DNA of 64,000 nucleotides from Microbacterium protaetiae (GTDB taxonomy: Bacteria; Actinomycetota; Actinomycetes; Actinomycetales; Microbacteriaceae). The position numbers and the translations under genes were made by a program. Under the pieces are notes generated by a model. It searched no databases. It saw nothing but the letters and a program-made list of their open reading frames with translations, and was not told the DNA's origin. The stretch lies in NCBI RefSeq assembly GCF_004135285.1, contig NZ_CP035494.1, forward strand, positions 1 through 64,000. The letters are read 5' to 3'. Positions 25,104-34,393 of the stretch are shown piece by piece. The first letter of the stretch is position 1. Each line of letters starts with the position of its first letter.

Positions 25104-25679
25104 TTACTGCCTCGAGCTCGCGGCCGTGCGGGAGAACCGGGTGAGGTATACCGACAGCGTCGCCGGGCCGACCTGCTCGGCGCTGACGAGCTCGAGCCGC
25201 CGGGGGCGGGTGAACAGCCGCCGTCCGTCGCCGAGCACATCGGGAAAGGTGAGCAGCCGGTATTCGTCGACGAGGTCGGCCTCGGCCAGCTGCCGTACGA
25301 CGCTGCCACTGCCGATCACGACGATGTCGGCGTCGTTCTCGTCCACCCACGCGGCCAGCGGGCGCGCGATCGCGTGGGAGTTCGTCCACTGCTCCTGGTC
25401 GATCGGCCGGTGCGTGGCGACGACCTTGCGGGCGGCGTTCATCGCCTGCGAGAAGTCGTCGGTGCGTGCCGGCCACAGCGTGCGGAAGTGGTCCCATGTG
25501 CGGCGTCCGAACAGCAGGGTCCCCTCGGTCAGGATCGGGCCGAGCCGGAACTTGTCGCCGGCGATCCCCTGCGGGCCGTGGCGCATGGCCCAGCCACCGA
25601 AAGCGGCGCCGTCGCTGCCGTCGGGGTCTTCGACCACGCCGTCGATGCTGATGAACTGGATGACGATGACTCGGCCCAT
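25104..25679 (-). CDS. Dihydrofolate reductase-like (RibD C-terminal) protein
   Basis: A 191-residue protein of the DHFR/RibD-C superfamily. Marks are the N-terminal IQFISIDGVVEDP, the NADPH-site GTLLFGRRTWDHF and the C-terminal ADIVVIGSGSVVRQLAEADLVDEYRLLTFPDVLGDGRRLF. Stand-alone copies are common in actinobacteria and their substrate is unknown. It lies 63 bases downstream of an ECF sigma factor on the same strand, so the two are probably cotranscribed and this protein may belong to its regulon. Confidence 0.87.
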   Translation of the reverse strand: MGRVIVIQFISIDGVVEDPDGSDGAAFGGWAMRHGPQGIAGDKFRLGPILTEGTLLFGRRTWDHFRTLWPARTDDFSQAMNAARKVVATHRPIDQEQWTNSHAIARPLAAWVDENDADIVVIGSGSVVRQLAEADLVDEYRLLTFPDVLGDGRRLFTRPRRLELVSAEQVGPATLSVYLTRFSRTAASSRQ

Positions 25680-25742
25680 GAGGTGTGCTCCTTCGTTTCG
25701 CAGGGATGCGTCACCTGTTCATACGAACGGCGGCCGAAGGAT

Positions 25743-26684
25743 TCATCGCTCGTGATCTTCGAAGAGCGCGAACAGCCGGGCGTCCTGGTAGACGAGCACG
25801 TGGTCGATGGCGTGGTCGGTGCCTACGAACAGCTGAAGGGTGTGCGGCACGTCGCCGTCTGCCGTCACGCGATACAAGAGCATCGCCGGCTGGCCGGTGG
25901 CTGTCGTGAGGCGAGTGCGCCACCCGGTGCCGCGCCATTCGAAGAGGTGGCGCATGAACGCCGCATACTCGTCGCGGCCCCGTGACCAGGCCGGGACCGG
26001 CGGCATCTCGAGCACGACGTCTTCGGCGACGAGGGCTGCCAGGGCGGCGGCATCCGCCCTCTCAATGGCGAGGGCATAGCGCTCGACGATGCTGCGCGAC
26101 GGGATGCCGCGGCCCGGTGCCGCGGCCCGGGTCGCCGCCCGCGCGCGCTGCAGGGACGAGTTGACGGCGGCGGGCGTCAGCTCGAGGATCTGTGCGGTCT
26201 CAGCCGCGGAATACCCCAGCACATCGCGCAGCACGAGCACGCCGCGCTGGCGCGGCGGGAGCCTCTGCAGCATCGCGGTGACGGCCAGGCGCACGTCGTG
26301 GCGCCGCGTCGCGGTGCGTTCCGGCTCGGCGGGTTCGAACCAGCGTCCGGGTGCCGGCATGAGCCACGGCACGTCAAGGGCGGGCACCAGCGGCGCGCCG
26401 ATCTCGATGCCCGGCTCACTCAGATCGCGAGGCAGCGGGCGCCGCGGCGCGGCGCGCAGACGGTCGATGCAGACGTTGCGGGCTATCCGGTGGCACCACG
26501 TCGACAGGCTCGCGCGTGCGCTGTCGAACCTCGACCGGGCCCGCAGCGCACGCTCGAAGACATCCTGCACGGCGTCTTCTGCATCGAACGGAGAGCCGAG
26601 CATCTGATAGCAGAAGGCGAGCAGAGCGGGGCGCAGCGCGTCGAGCTCGTCGGCATCGAAGGGCACGGGTCGGTCGCCGCTCAC
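25743..26684 (-). CDS. ECF sigma factor with SnoaL-like C-terminal domain (SigG-like)
   Basis: A 313-residue sigma factor. Region 2 covers the first part (FCYQMLGSPFDAEDAVQDVFERALRA and STWCHRIARNVCIDRLR), region 4 contains LQRLPPRQRGVLVLRDVLGYSAAETAQILELTPAAVNSSLQRARA, and a C-terminal NTF2/SnoaL-like domain (about 195-313) follows. Factors of this group have no separate anti-sigma; the C-terminal domain modulates activity. It starts with GTG overlapping the stop of a truncated hydrolase (26681-26684). No recognisable target promoter was found next to it. Confidence 0.87.
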   Translation of the reverse strand: MSGDRPVPFDADELDALRPALLAFCYQMLGSPFDAEDAVQDVFERALRARSRFDSARASLSTWCHRIARNVCIDRLRAAPRRPLPRDLSEPGIEIGAPLVPALDVPWLMPAPGRWFEPAEPERTATRRHDVRLAVTAMLQRLPPRQRGVLVLRDVLGYSAAETAQILELTPAAVNSSLQRARAATRAAAPGRGIPSRSIVERYALAIERADAAALAALVAEDVVLEMPPVPAWSRGRDEYAAFMRHLFEWRGTGWRTRLTTATGQPAMLLYRVTADGDVPHTLQLFVGTDHAIDHVLVYQDARLFALFEDHER

Positions 26685-26818
26685 GTCGGCATCGCCCGGG
26701 CGTGGAGATCGGCGAGCGCCATCGCGCCACGGAAGCTCGCGCCGTGCAGCGCAACCAGCGGCACGCCGGCGCCGAGCTCGGCCCAGTGGATGTCGACGCC
26801 GTCGACCGAACGATCCAT
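26681..26818 (-). pseudogene. Truncated alpha/beta-hydrolase (N-terminus only)
   Basis: A 45-codon frame, MDRSVDGVDIHWAELGAG followed by VPLVALHG, is the canonical start of an alpha/beta-hydrolase up to the HG oxyanion element. It then ends after only about 20 unrelated residues. The catalytic Ser, Asp and His parts are missing. The remnant is still joined to the sigma-factor start by a four-base overlap, so an internal deletion probably removed the rest while preserving the coupling. Confidence 0.6.
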
Positions 26819-26963
26819 GTGCGGCATGGTAGCCCGCTCATCCTCGCCACGGGGCCAGGGGCAGGTCGTCGTGGTCGGCGCGCCCGCCGAACGCGGCGTG
26901 CGGGAGCGGCCGCCGGGATCGCACCCAGGAATGACTCGGGATCACCCTTGGTAGAATTGCCCC

Positions 26964-26984
26964 ATGCATTTGTTCTTCCTGTGA
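26964..26984 (+). CDS. Six-residue leader peptide upstream of the ABC-F gene
   Basis: ATGCATTTGTTCTTCCTGTGA encodes MHLFFL. A -10 TAGAAT at 26952-26957 ends six bases before this ATG, so the mini-gene would be at the very 5' end of the message. It lies 125 bases upstream of the ABC-F gene, with inverted repeats between (for example 27072-27089). Short peptides of this sort upstream of ribosome-protection genes act as drug-sensing attenuators. The peptide and promoter are seen; the function is inferred. Confidence 0.6.
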   Translation: MHLFFL

Positions 26985-27071
26985 CGGTGATCTGGGCCTT
27001 CCCCGCTCGTTGAGCCTGCTCCGATGCGGCGGCGGTCATGTCGACATGGCCCCTGTGGTCACCGCTCTCGT

Positions 27072-27089
27072 GTGCCGTCTGATCGGCAC
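27072..27089 (+). promoter_or_regulatory. Hairpin in the ABC-F leader
   Basis: GTGCCG-TCTGAT-CGGCAC is a perfect 6-bp stem with a 6-nt loop ending 20 bases before the GTG start. Upstream in the same leader is CATGTCGACATG, a 12-bp self-complementary core. Alternative pairing between these and the mini-gene region is possible but was not folded. Confidence 0.5.
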
Positions 27090-27109
27090 GCCGTCACCCG
27101 AGGATTCCT

Positions 27110-28780
27110 GTGCTCACCCCACCTGTTCTTCCCGCGCGCTCGCGTGCCCAGCTCGTCGCATCGAACGTCGGCGTCACCCGTGGCACCACCCCCGTGCTCA
27201 CCGGCGTCGACCTCGTCGTCACGCCGTCGTCGCGCATCGCCGTCGTCGGCGAGAACGGCCGCGGCAAGTCCACCCTGCTGCATGTGCTCGCCGGAACGCT
27301 CACGCCCGATGAGGGCTCGGTCACGCGCATCGGCACCCTCGAGATCGCCGAGCAGGAGATGACCACCGCCGACGAACGCACCGTCGGCGAGGCGGTCGCC
27401 GACGCCATCGCCGACGCTCTCGCGGCGCTGGCGCACCTGGATGCCGCGGCCTGCGCACTCGCGAAGGGCGATGCCGCCGCGGCAGAGCGCTATGCCGCAG
27501 CCCTCGAGCGTGCCGAGACACTCGACGCCTGGGACGCCGAACGGCGCGTGCGTGTCGCGCTCGAGGCGCTGGATGCCGAGCCCGATTGGTCGCGTCGCCT
27601 CGCCGAGCTGTCGGTCGGGCAGCGCTACCGGGTGCGGCTGGCGTGCCTGCTGGGCGGCGACGCCGACTTTCTGCTGCTGGACGAGCCGACGAACCACCTC
27701 GACCGCGCGGGACTCGACTTCCTCACCTCACGCGTGGCAGAGCGCTCCGGCGGCGTCGTGATCGTCAGTCACGACCGCGCCCTGCTGCGTGCGATCGCCA
27801 CGACGACGATCGATCTCGACGCGACACCCGATGGTCGCCCGCGCGTGTACGGCGGCGGGTACGAGGGGTACCTGCAGGGCCGTCGCGCCGAGCGCGAGCG
27901 GTGGGAGCAAGAGTACGCGCAGCAGCAGGCGGAGCGGGCGCGGCTGCACGACGACCTCAGCGCCGCGCAGAATCGCCTGGTCAGTGGATGGCGCCCGCCC
28001 AAGGGGACCGGAAAGCATCAGCGGGCGACCCGCGCCGGCGCCCTGGTGCAGAGCGTGCATCGCCGGCAGGCCGCCCTCGACGCCCACGAGCTGACGATGC
28101 CCGAGCCACCGCGGCCACTGGGGTTTCCCGATCTGACCTCTCGTGCGGGAGCAAACCTGCTCACCGCGGAGAGCGTGACGTTCGAGAACCGTCTGGCCCG
28201 TCCGGTCTCGGTCGCCGTGACGGGCCGCTCCCGCCTGCTGGTGACGGGCCCGAACGGCACGGGCAAGTCGACGCTGCTCGCTGTGCTTGCCGGCGATCTG
28301 ACCCCCGCCACGGGTGTGGTGCATCGTGCGAGCGGAACCCGGATCGCGTTCCTTCGTCAGGAATCGTCTCTTCCCCTCGACTCTCGCGCGAGCGACGTCT
28401 TCGCTGCGCGGCTCGACCGGCTCGCGGCATCCGGCACCCTCACTTCCGGGCAGACGATCAGCCTGTCGTCTCTGGGACTGCTCGGCCCGCGCGAAGCGGG
28501 CAAGCGGATCGGCGAGCTGTCGATGGGCCAGCGCCGACGGCTCGATCTGGCGCTGGTCCTGGCGGCGCGCCCGCAGGTGCTGCTTCTCGATGAGCCGACC
28601 AACCATCTGTCTGTCGCGCTCGTCGACGAGCTCACCGATGCGCTGCAGGTGACCCAGGCCGCCGTCGTCCTCTCCACGCACGATCGGCAGCTGTCCGACG
28701 ATCTTCACGGCTGGCCGCAACTCGCGCTTGGGTCGTATGCCCCGCCGCCGATGTCGCGGGCAGTAGCGTATGGCACATGA
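27110..28780 (+). CDS. ABC-F ribosome-associated ATPase
   Basis: A 556-residue protein with two ABC domains and no membrane segment. The first has Walker A GENGRGKST (47-55), signature LSVGQRYRV and LLLDEPTNHLD; the second has GPNGTGKST, LSMGQRRRLDLAL and LLLDEPTNHLS. The linker contains an EYAQQQAERARLHDDLSAAQN coiled coil and GWRPPKGTGKHQRA, typical of ABC-F. Members act at the ribosomal E site, many displacing macrolides, lincosamides or pleuromutilins. The upstream mini-gene suggests an antibiotic-resistance type. It starts with GTG after an AGGA site. Confidence 0.88.
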   Translation: MLTPPVLPARSRAQLVASNVGVTRGTTPVLTGVDLVVTPSSRIAVVGENGRGKSTLLHVLAGTLTPDEGSVTRIGTLEIAEQEMTTADERTVGEAVADAIADALAALAHLDAAACALAKGDAAAAERYAAALERAETLDAWDAERRVRVALEALDAEPDWSRRLAELSVGQRYRVRLACLLGGDADFLLLDEPTNHLDRAGLDFLTSRVAERSGGVVIVSHDRALLRAIATTTIDLDATPDGRPRVYGGGYEGYLQGRRAERERWEQEYAQQQAERARLHDDLSAAQNRLVSGWRPPKGTGKHQRATRAGALVQSVHRRQAALDAHELTMPEPPRPLGFPDLTSRAGANLLTAESVTFENRLARPVSVAVTGRSRLLVTGPNGTGKSTLLAVLAGDLTPATGVVHRASGTRIAFLRQESSLPLDSRASDVFAARLDRLAASGTLTSGQTISLSSLGLLGPREAGKRIGELSMGQRRRLDLALVLAARPQVLLLDEPTNHLSVALVDELTDALQVTQAAVVLSTHDRQLSDDLHGWPQLALGSYAPPPMSRAVAYGT

Positions 28781-29730
28781 GTGATCTCGAGCTTCGCGGG
28801 TCTCGCCTGGTCGGATTCGGCCACTTTCAGCCCGAACGCGTGCTGACCAACGACGAGTTGGCGACGATGGTCGAGACCAGCGACGAGTGGATCCGTTCGC
28901 GCACCGGCATCCGTGAGCGACACATCATCGGTCCCGACGACAGCGTCTCGTCGATGGCGGTCGCCGCCGCACGCGCGGCGATGGATGACGCGGGCGTGAC
29001 GCAGGTGGACCTTGTCGTGCTCGCCTCCACGACGGCTGTCGATCGCAGCCCGAACACCGCCGGACGCGTGGTCGCCGAGCTGGGGCTGGACGGTGCCGCG
29101 GCGATCGACGTCAACACAGCATGCTCGGGGTTCGAGTACGCGCTCGGGCTCGCCGATCAGTCCATCCGGCTCGGCACGGCCACCACTGCGCTGGTGATCG
29201 GGTCGGAGGCGCTGAGCACCATCACCGACTGGACCGACCGCAGCACCTGCGTGCTCACGGCCGACGGGGCCGGCGCTGTCGTCGTGTCGAGTGCTCCGGT
29301 GGCACGCATCTCCCCCGTCGTGTGGGGCACCGTTCCCGGACTCACCGATGCGGTGCGTGTGACCGGTGACCCCCAGCGCTTCTCGCAGGACGGACGGCAG
29401 ATCATGCGATGGGCGTTGAAAGATGCCGTCGGCGTCGCGAATCGGATCCTGGACACCGCCGGCGTCACGCTGGAGGACATCGACGTGCTGGCCTTCCATC
29501 AGGCGAATCTGCGCATCATCGAGCCGCTGTGCAAGGGGCTGGGTGTCACCGACCGCCAGATCGTGATCCATGACATCGAGGTGTCGGGCAACACCTCGGC
29601 CGCATCCGTGCCACTCGGGCTGTCGAAGGCCTGGCACCGCGGCGAACTCCCCCGCGGCGGCCGCGCCCTGCTTTTCGGCTTCGGTGGCGGGTTCGCGTAT
29701 GCGGGCCAGGTCGTGCACCTGCCGGAGTAG
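28777..29730 (+). CDS. 3-oxoacyl-ACP synthase III family enzyme (FabH-like)
   Basis: A 317-residue thiolase-fold synthase. The catalytic triad is present: C116 in DVNTACSGFEYAL, His in LAFHQANLRII and Asn in SGNTSAASVPLGL. FabH starts fatty acid synthesis by condensing an acyl-CoA with malonyl-ACP; lone copies outside the fab cluster often make special acyl products. It overlaps the ABC-F stop by four bases, yet a -10 TAGCGT at 28764-28769 ends seven bases before its ATG, so it could also be made from its own leaderless message. Confidence 0.88.
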   Translation: MSDLELRGSRLVGFGHFQPERVLTNDELATMVETSDEWIRSRTGIRERHIIGPDDSVSSMAVAAARAAMDDAGVTQVDLVVLASTTAVDRSPNTAGRVVAELGLDGAAAIDVNTACSGFEYALGLADQSIRLGTATTALVIGSEALSTITDWTDRSTCVLTADGAGAVVVSSAPVARISPVVWGTVPGLTDAVRVTGDPQRFSQDGRQIMRWALKDAVGVANRILDTAGVTLEDIDVLAFHQANLRIIEPLCKGLGVTDRQIVIHDIEVSGNTSAASVPLGLSKAWHRGELPRGGRALLFGFGGGFAYAGQVVHLPE

Positions 29731-29770
29731 TACGCCGGACCAGCGGTTCGTCGAGCAGGGACCGCGCGTG

Positions 29771-32272
29771 CTACTCGCGCGAGCCGATCTCGGCGATCGG
29801 CGCGCTTCGCATCGCGGACCGCGTCGCCACCGCAAGCGAGATGAGACCGATCACCACCATCGACCCGACGATGGCCACGCCCTCGATCGGCGAGAGGTTC
29901 GGCACCGGCTGGCCCGACACGCCGAAGCTGATGCCGATCAGCGGCGGCCCGGCCACCAGCATCCCGAGCACGGCGGCGATGACCACGACTATCACCGACT
30001 CGGTGCGCATCATGGCCCGCACCTGCCGGCGCGTCGATCCGATCAACTGCAGCAGAGCGAACTCGCGCCGGCGCTCCCCCGTCGCCATCACCAGTGTGTT
30101 CACCACGGCGATGGCGATGTAGCCGAGGATGACGGCGAGCGCTATCAGGTTGACGAGCGAGTCGCCCGCACGTGCGGTGTCGCCGGCGGCACGCAGTTGG
30201 CTGCGGTTCGCGACCGTGAATCCGGCGGCATCCAGGGCTGTGTGCACCTGTGCCTGCTGCCCCGGCTGCGCGCTGACGAGCACATAATCGCTCAGGCCGT
30301 TCGTCGTGTGGGCGAGCAGCGCCCTGTTGCTCATCGTCACGTCGCCGAAGCCCAGTCCGCGGGTGTAGACGGCGACCACCTTCGCGGTGATCTCTGCCCC
30401 GTCACCGAGGTGTCCGCGGACGGTGCCACCCACCGCGACGCCCGCCGCCTGCGCGGCATCCGTGCTCAGCGCCACGGTCTGCTCGCCGGACAGTGACGTC
30501 AGCGAACCTGCCACCACGCCCAGGTCCATCGTCGATGCCGTGCGGTCCGGGTCGATGCCCTGCACCGGGTACTGCTCGGAGGTCGGATCGCCGAGTTGAA
30601 CGAAGCTGAAGATGATCTGGCTGAGAGCGACGGGGTTCGCCGCGCGCACGCCCGAGGTATCGGCGATGGATGCCACAGCCGCATCAGAGAGCCCGGAGCC
30701 GGTGCCGGTCACCAGCAGGTCGGCGCTCACGCCGGCGTGCGACTGCGTGGTGGCCTCGGCCGCGATGATCGATTGCGTGCCGACCTGCACCAGGCCCAGG
30801 CCGATGCCGAGCGCAAGCGGGACGATGGCTGCGGCCAGTCGACGCGAGTTACTGCGTGCGTTGGCAACCGCGAGGAATGCGGAAGACGATCCCACATGCC
30901 GCAGCGGGCCGCCGAACACCGCGAGGGCTGCCTGGACGAGGCGAGGACCGAGCAAGCCGACGGCGACGATGAGAAGAAGAGCGGCCGCGACCGGCCCGGC
31001 CACCGCTATCGTGCCCGGCACGAAGAGGGGAATGGTGCTGGCGAGCACACCGATGATGCCCAGCACCGCGCCGGTGATGGTGCGTCCGAGGCCCACGCGG
31101 GACGGCGTCGTGGATGCCTCGCGCAGCGCCTCGGTCGGACTGATGCGCGCGGGACGCCGGGCGGCCACGGCAGCGGCGATCTGGGATGTCGCGACCATCA
31201 CCGCGATCGCGATGAGCGCGGGCAGCGGGCTGAACGTGAGAGCGAAGTCTGCGGGGATCACACCCGCCTGAGCGAACCCGAAGCGCATCGCCGCCGCGAG
31301 GAGGTATCCGGGAATCGCGCCGATGAGGGCGGCCACACCGGCGACGACGAGCACCTCTTGAGCGATGAGCCGGTGGATCTGCAGCGGTGTGGACCCGATG
31401 GCGCGCATCATCGCGAAGTCGCGCCGGCGTCGTTGGATGGACAGTGAGAGCGTGCCGGCGACCACGAACAGCGCAATCAGAATGGCCGTGCCGGCGAACG
31501 ACGAGCCGATCGCCACGAGGGCGCCTCGTGCGCTCCCCGCGTCGAGGAACTCAGCCGCGCCACGATCGGTTCCCGTGTAGGCGACGACATCGGGTACCTG
31601 CGCGCGGATCTCGTCGGCCAGCTGTTTCGGCGAGACACCCGATCGTGCGAACACGCCGATCACCCGGGCCGCATCGCTGTGCGGTGTGAGAGCGGCGGCG
31701 GCGTCATCGGTGAGGAACACGTGTTCGGCGCGCACAGGCTGTGTGTTTCCGCCGGCCGCGACGACGCCGACCACGTGGTACGTGGCGTCGATGCCACCGT
31801 GTGCGAGCGTGACGGTGGCACCGATCTTGGTGCGCGACGCGAGGTTCGCATCCACCACGACCTCGTCGGGCGCACTCGGGGCGTGCCCGCTGGTGACGTG
31901 ATACGGCGTGAGCGCGGCCGAACTCCAGCCGTGCGCCTCGATCGGCGAACCATTCCAGCTCAGCGGAACCGTCGTGTCGGCGACGATGTTCGCCGCATCC
32001 GGAAGAGCACGGACGGCGGTGAGGGCGTCGGCGGGCAACGGGACGCGCTCGGGAAGCGCGTACGTCGAGTCCTCTGGCGTGGCGAATGACTGACGTCCCC
32101 CGACGATGACATCGGCGGCGGTGTAGCGTTCGGGGTCGACCCCGCCGTGCGCGCCCGACTCGATCAGAACGCCCAGCCCGGTCGCGAGCATCGTTGCCGT
32201 GAGCACCGCCACGAAGACACCGACCAGCGTCCCCCTGTTCTGGCGGATGTCGGCCCTGACGAGCGTGTTCAT
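29771..32272 (-). CDS. FtsX-type ABC transporter permease
   Basis: An 833-residue permease with an N-terminal membrane helix, a large extracellular domain, three helices near 260-370, a second duplicated half with an extracellular domain, and three C-terminal helices, the usual MacB/FtsX-duplicated layout. It pairs with the ATPase at 32269, with which it shares an ATGA overlap. Facing this pair is a histidine kinase and response regulator, a common arrangement for cell-envelope stress or peptide-antibiotic export modules. Confidence 0.88.
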   Translation of the reverse strand: MNTLVRADIRQNRGTLVGVFVAVLTATMLATGLGVLIESGAHGGVDPERYTAADVIVGGRQSFATPEDSTYALPERVPLPADALTAVRALPDAANIVADTTVPLSWNGSPIEAHGWSSAALTPYHVTSGHAPSAPDEVVVDANLASRTKIGATVTLAHGGIDATYHVVGVVAAGGNTQPVRAEHVFLTDDAAAALTPHSDAARVIGVFARSGVSPKQLADEIRAQVPDVVAYTGTDRGAAEFLDAGSARGALVAIGSSFAGTAILIALFVVAGTLSLSIQRRRRDFAMMRAIGSTPLQIHRLIAQEVLVVAGVAALIGAIPGYLLAAAMRFGFAQAGVIPADFALTFSPLPALIAIAVMVATSQIAAAVAARRPARISPTEALREASTTPSRVGLGRTITGAVLGIIGVLASTIPLFVPGTIAVAGPVAAALLLIVAVGLLGPRLVQAALAVFGGPLRHVGSSSAFLAVANARSNSRRLAAAIVPLALGIGLGLVQVGTQSIIAAEATTQSHAGVSADLLVTGTGSGLSDAAVASIADTSGVRAANPVALSQIIFSFVQLGDPTSEQYPVQGIDPDRTASTMDLGVVAGSLTSLSGEQTVALSTDAAQAAGVAVGGTVRGHLGDGAEITAKVVAVYTRGLGFGDVTMSNRALLAHTTNGLSDYVLVSAQPGQQAQVHTALDAAGFTVANRSQLRAAGDTARAGDSLVNLIALAVILGYIAIAVVNTLVMATGERRREFALLQLIGSTRRQVRAMMRTESVIVVVIAAVLGMLVAGPPLIGISFGVSGQPVPNLSPIEGVAIVGSMVVIGLISLAVATRSAMRSAPIAEIGSRE

Positions 32273-33042
32273 TTCTCCCCCAGCGTCGCCATGCGATCGG
32301 CGATCTGCTGCGTCGTCGCACCGTCCTGATATCCGACGAAAGCTCCGTCGGCGAGAAAGATCACGCGCTCGGCATGCGCGGCGACCGCCGGATCGTGGGT
32401 CACCATGACCACGGTCTGGTTCAGGTCGCGGGTCATCTGGACCATCAGCTCCAGCACCTGCCGGCCGGTTCGCGAGTCGAGGGCGCCGGTGGGCTCGTCG
32501 GCGAAGACGGCATCGGGACGCGTGATGAGCGCCCGGGCGATGGCGACCCGCTGCTGCTGACCGCCCGAGAGCTCGGCCGGCCGCCGCTGACGAAGTTCCT
32601 GCAGGCCGACCGCGCGGATCAGGCTGTCAAGCCAGCTCTTCTCGGCCTTCGTGCCTGCCAGAAGCAACGGCAGGGTGACGTTCTCCTCCACCGTCAAGGC
32701 AGGAAGCAGGTTGTAGGCCTGAAAGACGAATCCGACGTGCTTGCGGCGGAAAACCGCCAGTCTTCCCGCCCGCATCCGTGAGATGTCGGTGTCACCGATC
32801 CAGACCGAGCCGCTCGTCGGAGAGTCAAGGCCGGCCGCGGTGTGCAGGAGCGTGCTCTTGCCCGACCCCGACGGCCCCATGATCGCGGTGAATGATCCAC
32901 GTGTCAGTGTGAGGTCGATGCCGCGCAGGGCGGTGACGGCCGATGGTCCCGTGCCGTACTTCTTGACGACGGCTTCCAGTCGCACCGCCGCGGCCGTGGT
33001 CAGCGGTGCGTCGACGGTTCGTGCGGATGTCTGAATGCTCAT
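32269..33042 (-). CDS. ABC transporter ATPase (LolD/MacB type)
   Basis: A 257-residue ATPase with Walker A GPSGSGKST, signature LSGGQQQRVAIARAL and Walker B AVFADEPTGALDSRTG, the DEPTGALD ending being typical of the LolD/MacB class that drives FtsX-like permeases by mechanotransmission. The start at 33042 (MSIQTSARTVDAPL) is preferred over 33087, which would extend into the divergent promoter region. It is the first gene of a two-gene operon with the permease. Confidence 0.92.
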   Translation of the reverse strand: MSIQTSARTVDAPLTTAAAVRLEAVVKKYGTGPSAVTALRGIDLTLTRGSFTAIMGPSGSGKSTLLHTAAGLDSPTSGSVWIGDTDISRMRAGRLAVFRRKHVGFVFQAYNLLPALTVEENVTLPLLLAGTKAEKSWLDSLIRAVGLQELRQRRPAELSGGQQQRVAIARALITRPDAVFADEPTGALDSRTGRQVLELMVQMTRDLNQTVVMVTHDPAVAAHAERVIFLADGAFVGYQDGATTQQIADRMATLGEK

Positions 33043-33151
33043 GTCAGTGACGCTACGCACCAGCATCCACTGCCACGATCCGGCCACCCACCCAGTTCAA
33101 GGTATAGCCAGCTCTACCGCGCGCACCGCCGTACTGCGACAGACTGAAGAC

Positions 33152-34393
33152 ATGAGCGGCGCGAGTGTTCGGCGATGGTGGCGTGCGCTGCGCTGGCTTG
33201 CCGTCGAGCTCGGTGCGGGCTTGGGCTCGTTCCTGTTCCTGTTCGTCTGCCTCGTGATCTCGCCGCTGCTTGTGCTCTCGGGCGGATGGCTGCTCGTTCC
33301 GGTGGTCGTCGTACCGTTGCGGCGGTGGGCAGACCTGGCACGAGAGCGCACCGCGCGGCGCGTCCCCATCGAGTCGGCGTACAGCCCGATTCCGCCGTCG
33401 CCGAGCTTCGCCGACCGTCTGCGTTTGGCCTTCTCACGCTCGACCGGCAGAGACCTGGTGTGGCTGCTCGGCCACGGCACCATCGCGCCGCTGGCCAGCC
33501 TGCTGTCGATCGCCCTGCCGTTCGCCGCCGTCAATGCTCTGCTCGTGCCCGCGTATTGGTATCTGGCACCCGCCGATGATCCGATATCGAGCCCGTTTCC
33601 GGTGACGTCGTGGGGTGCGGCCGCCTGGTCGCCGCTCGTTGCTATCGGCTATGCGCTGCTGGCCTGGTGGGTGATTCCCGGCGTCGCGTTCGTGTTGAGG
33701 CGGGCGCAGGCGAGAATTCTGTCCCCGAGCCACAAGGCGAGGTTGGCCGCGCGGGTCACGGCGCTGACTGCCAGCCGCGCTGCCGCGCTCGACGCGCAAT
33801 CAGCCGAGCTGCGGCGCATCGAGCGCGATCTTCACGACGGCGCCCAGAATCGCCTCGTGAACGTCGTCATGATGCTCGGGATCGCCGAGCGGTCGCTCGA
33901 GACGAATCCCGACGACGCGCTGCCGCAGTTGCAGCGCGCGCAAGAGATGGCGATGGATGCGCTGTCGGGCCTGCGCACCGCGGTGCACGACATCTATCCG
34001 CCCATCCTCGACGAACTGGGCCTGGAGTGCGCACTGGCCGCGGTGGCCGGTCGGTCGGCGGTGCCCTGTTCCCTCGACACGTCCAGCCTGCGCCGGGTGC
34101 CTGCCGCCGTGGAGTCGGCGGCCTACTTCGTCGTCGCCGAAGCCGTCACGAACCTCAACAAGTACAGCCGCGCGACCCGGGCTTTGATCTCGGTCGAGTC
34201 GGACACGTCTGCGATGGTGGAGAGTGTGCGCATCGTCGTCGAGGACGACGGTGTCGGCGGCGCGCACGAGCGCCCGGGCGGGGGCATCGCCGGCATCCGA
34301 CGCCGTGCTGAGGCGTTCGAAGGAACGCTGCAGCTGACAAGTCCGCAGGGTGGGCCCACCAACATGAGAGTGGAGTTGCCATGCGGGTGGTGA
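33152..34393 (+). CDS. Sensor histidine kinase (NarL-type, HisKA_3)
   Basis: A 413-residue membrane sensor. Helices near the N-terminus (about 20-45) and two more around 105-185 form the sensor part. The phosphoacceptor His is in ELRRIERDLHDGAQNRLVNVV, and the HATPase region has EAVTNLNKYSRA and DDGVGGAHERPGGGIAGI. A sensor-type DUF (PspC/YdaS-like) fold near the N-terminus is possible. It overlaps its response regulator by 13 bases and diverges from the ABC pair at 32269, which it probably regulates. Confidence 0.88.
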   Translation: MSGASVRRWWRALRWLAVELGAGLGSFLFLFVCLVISPLLVLSGGWLLVPVVVVPLRRWADLARERTARRVPIESAYSPIPPSPSFADRLRLAFSRSTGRDLVWLLGHGTIAPLASLLSIALPFAAVNALLVPAYWYLAPADDPISSPFPVTSWGAAAWSPLVAIGYALLAWWVIPGVAFVLRRAQARILSPSHKARLAARVTALTASRAAALDAQSAELRRIERDLHDGAQNRLVNVVMMLGIAERSLETNPDDALPQLQRAQEMAMDALSGLRTAVHDIYPPILDELGLECALAAVAGRSAVPCSLDTSSLRRVPAAVESAAYFVVAEAVTNLNKYSRATRALISVESDTSAMVESVRIVVEDDGVGGAHERPGGGIAGIRRRAEAFEGTLQLTSPQGGPTNMRVELPCGW

